Part shown: piece after piece, positions 4,718 through 8,802 of the stretch
How positions within the stretch are numbered: position 1 is the first letter of the stretch
How the letters are laid out: every line of letters starts with the position of its first letter
NCBI GenBank assembly: GCA_040377825.1
Contig: JBEINZ010000130.1
Coordinates: forward strand, 1-8,802
DNA from: JBEINZ01 sp040377825
Lineage (GTDB): Bacteria; Pseudomonadota; Alphaproteobacteria; Rhizobiales; Ancalomicrobiaceae
Direction: 5' to 3'
Length of the DNA stretch: 8,802 nucleotides
Made by a program: the position numbers and the translations under genes
Notes under the pieces: generated by a model
What the model was told of the DNA's origin: nothing
The model's database searches: none
What the model saw: only the letters and a program-made list of their open reading frames with translations

Positions 4718-6166
4718 ATGGCGGTAAGGCGGGTTCAAGTTTCACAAGCCATCCTCGGTGCCGATCAGGGTTGGACCGGTCCGGTGGCGATCGACTTCGA
4801 CGAACGCGGTATCCTCGGAGTTCACCCATTGGGCGCTCCGCCACCCGGTCCCAGGCGTCTGGCAATGCCGGCCCTCGCGGATGCCCATAATCACGGCCGT
4901 CCGCTCTCCACCACATCCTTCGCTGCCTCGGGCAAGCCGCTTGAAACTTGGCTGATTCGACTGAGCGTAATGCCTGCAGTCGATCCCTATGGGGCGGCGA
5001 TTGCCTTCTTCGCCCATGCCGCGCTCGGGGGCGTCGCATCGATCATGATGCATCAAACGAGACCGGCAGCAAGGACATCTTTGCCGGATGAAGCCGCGGA
5101 GATTTCGCGGGCGGCCAATGACGTGGGCATTCAAGCGGCACTTGCCATTGGCATTCGGGATCGAAATCCGCTTGTCTATGGCCTGACCGAAACGGCGACC
5201 AAAGGTTTGCCGAGCGCGGCGCGGCAAGCAATCGACGAGCTTTATCGCGCGCCGACCATTGATCCGAAAGCCTATGTAACCTTGGTGGAGGAGGTTGCCG
5301 AAGCGGCCGAGCGACCGGGGTTCTCCATTCAGTTCGGTCCTAATGGAGTCCATTGGTGTTCGGATGCGCTTCTGGAAGCCATCGCGGAAGCATCGGAGAG
5401 GACCGGGCGCCGCGTCCACATGCACTTGCTGGAAACCAAATATCAGCGCGCATGGGCAGACCAGAACTTGCCGCAGGGTATCGTAAGCCATCTGAAAGAC
5501 ATTGGCCTCTTGTCACCCCGCCTGACGCTCGCTCACTGTGTTTGGGCGCGGCCAGACGAGCTGGAGCTGATTGCCGAGGCAGGCGCGACGATTTCCGTCA
5601 ATTCGAGCTCGAACCTTGCACTGAAATCCGGGATCGCCCCGGTGGAGGCGATGGTTGCCAAGGGCGTCAATGTTGCGATTGGGCTCGATAACTCAGCCTT
5701 CGACGAGGACGACGATGCGCTCCGCGAATTACGGCTCTTTAAGCAGCTTCACGGAGGGTGGGGGTTTGATGACGTGGTCACCGCTCAAAAGGCGCTCGGC
5801 TTTGCCGCAAGCAATGGCCGCCGCACACTTGGACTTTCCGGGGCTGGAGAACTCAAGGCGGGCGACCCGGCGGATATCCTCATACTCGATCTAGACGGTC
5901 TCGACCGCGATGCGATCATGCCGGTCGATCCGTTCGAACTGGTGTTCTCACGCGGTCGCAAGGAGCAGATCGCGGAACTGATCGTCGCTGGCCGCACCGT
6001 CGTTTTGAATGGGTGCGTTCCAGGCATCGATCTCGCCGCGATCGAGGGTGCCTTGCGCGAGGAATATCGAGCCGGCCTCGGTACGCGGGCCGACTATGCA
6101 TCCGTTTGGTCCACGATCGAGCCGGCACTCACGCGATTTTATCGCGAGAACCTCGGTTGCTGCTGA
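4718..6166 (+). CDS. TRZ/ATZ-type metal-dependent amidohydrolase (aminohydrolase)
   Basis: This 482-residue cytoplasmic enzyme belongs to the amidohydrolase superfamily. Its metal-site order is that of the TRZ/ATZ and cytosine/guanine deaminase branch: ADAHNHGR gives His57 and His59, HMHLLET gives His236 with Glu239, LAHCVW gives His273, and IGLDNSAFDED gives Asp324. All ligands of a mononuclear Zn or Fe site are present. The usual G-T-D-G around the aspartate is replaced by G-L-D-N. Family members hydrolytically remove amino or other leaving groups from nitrogen heterocycles. The ATG at 4718 follows GGACGGGG at good spacing; an in-frame TTG 22 codons upstream would add a tail unlike the family. 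The next gene, a ring-opening hydrolase, starts 13 bp after the stop, so the two are almost certainly co-transcribed. The likely role is making the ring-opening substrate (cyanuric acid or barbiturate type); this is inference from context. Confidence 0.85.
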   Translation: MAVRRVQVSQAILGADQGWTGPVAIDFDERGILGVHPLGAPPPGPRRLAMPALADAHNHGRPLSTTSFAASGKPLETWLIRLSVMPAVDPYGAAIAFFAHAALGGVASIMMHQTRPAARTSLPDEAAEISRAANDVGIQAALAIGIRDRNPLVYGLTETATKGLPSAARQAIDELYRAPTIDPKAYVTLVEEVAEAAERPGFSIQFGPNGVHWCSDALLEAIAEASERTGRRVHMHLLETKYQRAWADQNLPQGIVSHLKDIGLLSPRLTLAHCVWARPDELELIAEAGATISVNSSSNLALKSGIAPVEAMVAKGVNVAIGLDNSAFDEDDDALRELRLFKQLHGGWGFDDVVTAQKALGFAASNGRRTLGLSGAGELKAGDPADILILDLDGLDRDAIMPVDPFELVFSRGRKEQIAELIVAGRTVVLNGCVPGIDLAAIEGALREEYRAGLGTRADYASVWSTIEPALTRFYRENLGCC

Positions 6167-6167
6167 A

Positions 6168-6173
6168 AAGGAG
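6168..6173 (+). promoter_or_regulatory. Ribosome binding site fixing the GTG start of the ring-opening hydrolase
   Basis: AAGGAG begins one base after the preceding stop codon and is followed by six bases and GTG (6180). This decides the start over the in-frame ATG at 6009 and shows translation initiating within the operon. Confidence 0.75.
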
Positions 6174-6179
6174 TACGCT

Positions 6180-7283
6180 GTGCCGCACGCTCGCATTCAT
6201 CGGCTCGCCATGCGTGGGCCCAATGACACCAATCTCATCGAATCCGTCATCCGCACCGGAAACATCGATCCGGCCTCGATTGTCGCGATCCTCGGCAAAA
6301 CCGAAGGTAATGGCTGCGTGAACGACTTTACACGCGGCTATGCCGTGCAGTCCCTTCGCTTGATGCTCGCGCGACACCTCGATCATGAAGCGATTGACAG
6401 GATCGCCTTTGTGATGTCCGGCGGCACCGAGGGCGGGCTTGCGCCGCATTGGATCGTTGTCGAGTCGCTGGCCGGTGATCACCGCATCGCCGGGCCGGCT
6501 TTGGCGGTCGGATCAATTGTGACGCGCGCGCTTGCGCCCGAGGAGATCGGCAAGGGCGCTCAGATCGATGTGGTCGCGCAAGCCGTCGAGACGGCGATGA
6601 GCACGCTTGGCATTTCCAATCCCGATGACGTGCATTTCGTGCAAATCAAATGTCCGCTTTTAACGGCCGAGCGTGTCGCCGACGCGCGTGAGCGTGGATT
6701 TATCACGGCGACGACCGACACGCTGAAGTCCATGGGCCTTTCGCGAGGAGCATCCGCTTTGGGCGTGGCGGTTGCCCTTGGCGAACTGAAGCGAAGCGCC
6801 ATTCAAGACGCCGCCATCGGCACCGATCGGATGCTGTATTCCACGCGTGCAAGTACGTCTGCCGGCGTTGAACTTCTGGCTCACGAGATTGTGGTCATGG
6901 GGATGAGCCAAGATTGGACCGGTCCATTGCGGATCGATCATGCGGTCATGGCCGACGGTCTTGACGTGGAGCCCGTACGCGCGGCGCTGGAGCGACTTGG
7001 GCTGGGATTTCCAGGCCAGATCCCCGCCGCTCACCGAGATCGGCTCGTTGCATTGCTTGCCAAAGCGGAAGCTCCGACGTCCGGCAGGCTCCGAGACCAT
7101 CGCCATACCATGCTCGACGACTCCGACATTTCCTCAACACGGCACGCTCGCGGCTTTGTCGCCGGCGCACTCGGAGCACTCGTCGGCCATGCCGAACTTT
7201 TTGTATCAGGGGGCGCGGAGCACCAGGGGCCGGACGGAGGCGGGCCTATTGCCGTGATCGTGGCTACGTCCAAAGCCTCTTGA
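6180..7283 (+). CDS. Ring-opening amidohydrolase, cyanuric acid hydrolase / barbiturase family
   Basis: This 367-residue protein belongs to the AtzD/TrzD/barbiturase family, which hydrolyses the ring of cyanuric acid (to carboxybiuret, then biuret) or barbituric acid (to ureidomalonate). The threefold-repeat fold carries three Lys-Ser pairs, all present. They are Lys40 in ILGKTEGNGCVNDFTRGYA with Ser80 in MSGGTEGG, Lys157 in QIKCPLLT with Ser227 in ASTSAGVEL, and Lys295 in LLAKAEAP with Ser343 in SGGAEHQGPDGGGP. Arg324 in the TRHARGFV segment also matches. The start is the GTG at 6180, with AAGGAG at 6168-6173 and 6-base spacing. It gives the family length, whereas an upstream in-frame ATG at 6009 would overlap the preceding gene by over 150 bases. 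The preceding amidohydrolase probably supplies the substrate. Biuret, allophanate or ureidomalonate hydrolase genes are not in view, so cyanurate versus barbiturate cannot be settled. Confidence 0.9.
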   Translation: MPHARIHRLAMRGPNDTNLIESVIRTGNIDPASIVAILGKTEGNGCVNDFTRGYAVQSLRLMLARHLDHEAIDRIAFVMSGGTEGGLAPHWIVVESLAGDHRIAGPALAVGSIVTRALAPEEIGKGAQIDVVAQAVETAMSTLGISNPDDVHFVQIKCPLLTAERVADARERGFITATTDTLKSMGLSRGASALGVAVALGELKRSAIQDAAIGTDRMLYSTRASTSAGVELLAHEIVVMGMSQDWTGPLRIDHAVMADGLDVEPVRAALERLGLGFPGQIPAAHRDRLVALLAKAEAPTSGRLRDHRHTMLDDSDISSTRHARGFVAGALGALVGHAELFVSGGAEHQGPDGGGPIAVIVATSKAS

Positions 7284-7310
7284 CGGGTCATGAAGATCGC
7301 GCGGATTACA

Positions 7311-7366
7311 TTGCCTCGTCATTTGCGGTCGCCTAAACATCCGCGGTCAATCAAATTGGATGACCG
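7311..7366 (+). promoter_or_regulatory. Possible promoter and dyad upstream of aroA
   Basis: The 108-bp gap between the ring-opening hydrolase and aroA holds TTGCCT (7311-7316), a 17-bp spacer and TAAACA (7334-7339), a weak sigma-70-like pair. Directly downstream are the perfect arms CGGTCA (7344-7349) and TGACCG (7361-7366) around an 11-bp AT-rich centre. GCGGTC also occurs twice (7325-7330 and 7343-7348). aroA may therefore have its own regulated promoter as well as possible read-through. The promoter match is poor; the dyad is better supported. Confidence 0.3.
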
Positions 7367-7391
7367 AAACGAGAGGTGGGGAGACTAGGCC

Positions 7392-8666
7392 ATGGCGACG
7401 TTTTTGGGCGAGGGCCGCACGGCGGTCAGGATCGAACCGGTCACGCGTCCGCTCGTGGGCAAGATCGCTTTACCGGGCTCGAAGTCGGCAACCAACCGTG
7501 TCTTGCTGCTCGCGGCGCTAGCGCGCGGTACCAGTCGGTTGACCGGCGCGCTCTCCAGTGACGACACGCGCTACATGGGCGAGGCGCTGCGGACCATGGG
7601 CGTGGAGATCGTCAACGAGGACGCGACGACGATCGTCGTCACGGGTTCCGGCAAACTGATGACCCCCAACGCGCCGCTGTTTCTCGGCAATGCTGGAACC
7701 GCCATGCGTTTTCTGACCGCCGCGGTATCGACGGTCAACGGACCCGTTACTGTCGATGGAAATGCGCATATGCGAAAGCGCCCGATCGGTCCGCTTGTCG
7801 AGGCGCTGCGTGCGCTCGGCGTCGACGCATGCGACACCGATGGCTATCCGCCCGTCCACATTGTCGGACGCGGCGGCTTCGGTGCCGACACCGTCGAGAT
7901 CGACGGCTCGCTCTCCAGCCAGTATGTCTCGGCAATTCTAATCGCGGCGCCTTGCGGCGGCCGAACGCTCGACATTTCGGTAGCCGGAGGCGACATCGGC
8001 GCGCGCGGCTACATCGACGTGACGATCGCACTCATGCGGACATTCGGGGCGATCGTTTCCGAGACCGGCGCCTTGTCATGGCGGGTCGAGCCGATGGGCT
8101 ACACGGCGACCGATTGTCTCGTCGAGCCGGACGCTTCGGCGGCGACCTATCTCTGGGCGGCGGAGGCGTTGACCGGCGGCAAGATCGATCTCGGCGTCGC
8201 GGCCGAGGATATGACCCAGCCTGATGCGAAGGCGCATGCGATCATCGCAAGCTTCCCGCATATGCCGGCGGTGATCGAGGGATCGCAAATGCAAGACGCG
8301 ATCCCGACGCTTGCGGTCTTGGCCGCGTTCAACGCGACGCCGGTCCGCTTCACCGGCATCGCCAATTTGAGGGTAAAGGAATGCGATCGAGTCTCGGCGC
8401 TTTCGACCGAGCTTGCCCGCATCCGACCGGGCCTCGCCCATGAGGACGGCGACGATCTGATCGTCTCGGCCGACCCGTCGCTTGCGGGACAGTCGACGCC
8501 GGCGGCAATTCACACCTATGCCGACCACCGGATTGCCATGAGCTTCGCCCTTGCCGGCTTGAAATTGCGCGATCTCACGATCCTAGATCCCGGCTGCGTC
8601 TCCAAGACCTACCCGCATTATTGGCGCGACATGGCTTCGCTTGGGGTCGGGCTCGAATTTGCCTGA
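7392..8666 (+). CDS. aroA: 3-phosphoshikimate 1-carboxyvinyltransferase (EPSP synthase)
   Basis: This 424-residue cytoplasmic enzyme of the shikimate pathway transfers enolpyruvyl from phosphoenolpyruvate to shikimate 3-phosphate. All catalytic motifs are visible: LPGSKSATNR (Lys31, Ser32, Arg36), LFLGNAGTAMRF (Asn100, Gly102), MRKRPIG (Arg130), SLSSQYVSA (Ser175, Ser176, Gln177), DAIPTLA (Asp302), ANLRVKECDR (Asn325, Lys329, Glu330, Arg333), TYADHRIAM (Arg380) and CVSKTYPHYW (Lys405). Length is normal, and the ATG at 7392 is preceded by the purine-rich GAGGTGGGGA. The residue equivalent to E. coli Pro101 is Phe107, and E. coli Arg120 corresponds to His126. The PGSKS...NR opening and the G-T-A loop are unlike the CP4-type (class II) AroA common in Rhizobiales. 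It may be the only AroA or an acquired second copy. It follows the hydrolase operon by 108 bp on the same strand. Confidence 0.93.
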   Translation: MATFLGEGRTAVRIEPVTRPLVGKIALPGSKSATNRVLLLAALARGTSRLTGALSSDDTRYMGEALRTMGVEIVNEDATTIVVTGSGKLMTPNAPLFLGNAGTAMRFLTAAVSTVNGPVTVDGNAHMRKRPIGPLVEALRALGVDACDTDGYPPVHIVGRGGFGADTVEIDGSLSSQYVSAILIAAPCGGRTLDISVAGGDIGARGYIDVTIALMRTFGAIVSETGALSWRVEPMGYTATDCLVEPDASAATYLWAAEALTGGKIDLGVAAEDMTQPDAKAHAIIASFPHMPAVIEGSQMQDAIPTLAVLAAFNATPVRFTGIANLRVKECDRVSALSTELARIRPGLAHEDGDDLIVSADPSLAGQSTPAAIHTYADHRIAMSFALAGLKLRDLTILDPGCVSKTYPHYWRDMASLGVGLEFA

Positions 8667-8677
8667 AAGGATCGGCG

Positions 8678-8746
8678 ATGGGCCACGGCTCGGAAGTCAG
8701 GTTAACGCGTCTCCGGTGGCGCTTTCGCATTGAAGGCTTGTCGTGA
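8678..8746 (+). CDS. Possible 22-residue small ORF after aroA
   Basis: AAAGGA, overlapping the last base of the aroA stop codon, precedes an ATG by six bases. This is better ribosome-site spacing than several real genes here have. The ORF encodes 22 residues (MGHGSEVRLTRLRWRFRIEG plus LS), basic, with no recognisable family or membrane segment. It may be a leader peptide, a translation-coupled small protein or chance. No downstream attenuator structure could be seen before the window ends. Confidence 0.18.
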   Translation: MGHGSEVRLTRLRWRFRIEGLS

Positions 8747-8782
8747 TTCCCTCGTTGCGATGATTCGCAGACGGGGGCTGGC

Positions 8783-8802
8783 ATGTTCATGGATCTCAAC
8801 GA
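8783..8802 (+). CDS. Possible start of the next gene (partial)
   Basis: ATG at 8783 follows a GGGGG run by 5 bases and reads MFMDLN before the window ends. A second in-frame ATG at 8789 would give MDLN. Openings like this occur in acyl-CoA dehydrogenases among others, but six codons cannot identify a family. Confidence 0.25.

Noticed and set aside
6009..6179. ATG at 6009 as the start of the ring-opening hydrolase
   Set aside because: It would overlap the amidohydrolase by over 150 bases and add about 57 residues; the GTG at 6180 with AAGGAG gives the normal length.
7290..7388. 32-codon ORF between the ring-opening hydrolase and aroA
   Set aside because: There is no real ribosome site, the composition is Arg/Lys-rich, and it covers the likely aroA promoter and dyad.
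1..8802. tRNA, rRNA, CRISPR array, insertion sequence or attachment site
   Set aside because: No cloverleaf, regular repeat-spacer pattern, transposase, terminal inverted repeat pair or integrase was seen on either strand.

Overview
The window reads like chromosomal accessory DNA from a Gram-negative bacterium, most likely an alphaproteobacterium. GC content is high overall with a distinctly AT-rich promoter gap near 4460-4560. The genes supporting that placement are a malyl-CoA lyase of the Rhodobacter/Methylobacterium type, a GcvA-like LysR regulator and a four-cysteine Rrf2 regulator. The species cannot be named from this sequence alone.

Left part (1-2505): the left edge holds the first 17 codons of a LysR-type regulator running off the window on the minus strand. 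A 380-base gene-poor stretch follows, with a perfect 14-bp palindrome and a strong hairpin. Next is an HpcH/HpaI (CitE-like) CoA-ester lyase on the minus strand. A second, complete LysR-type regulator lies divergent from it across a 212-bp promoter region containing several dyads. This divergent arrangement is typical of a LysR regulator and its target.

Middle (2514-4456): a MurJ/MviN-family flippase and an Rrf2-type regulator, both on the minus strand. The flippase keeps the N-terminal and helix-8 signature residues of MurJ but ends before the last two expected membrane helices. It stops 8 bp from the convergent LysR gene.

Right part (4718-8802): a two-gene operon encodes a TRZ/ATZ-type metal-dependent amidohydrolase and a cyanuric acid hydrolase/barbiturase-family ring-opening enzyme, 13 bp apart. 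The Rrf2 gene is divergent from it across an AT-rich region with a consensus -10 box and a perfect 11-bp palindrome. The likely logic is hydrolytic deamination of a nitrogen heterocycle (s-triazine or pyrimidine type), then ring opening, under Rrf2 control; the substrate is inferred. A complete EPSP synthase gene (aroA) follows on the same strand. Its sequence is not of the CP4-like class usual in Rhizobiales. The right edge has a possible tiny ORF and the probable start of another gene.

The most interesting item is the compact Rrf2 / amidohydrolase / ring-opening hydrolase unit. The MurJ lacking its C-terminal helices, the shortened active-site loop of the CoA-ester lyase and the unusual AroA are secondary.
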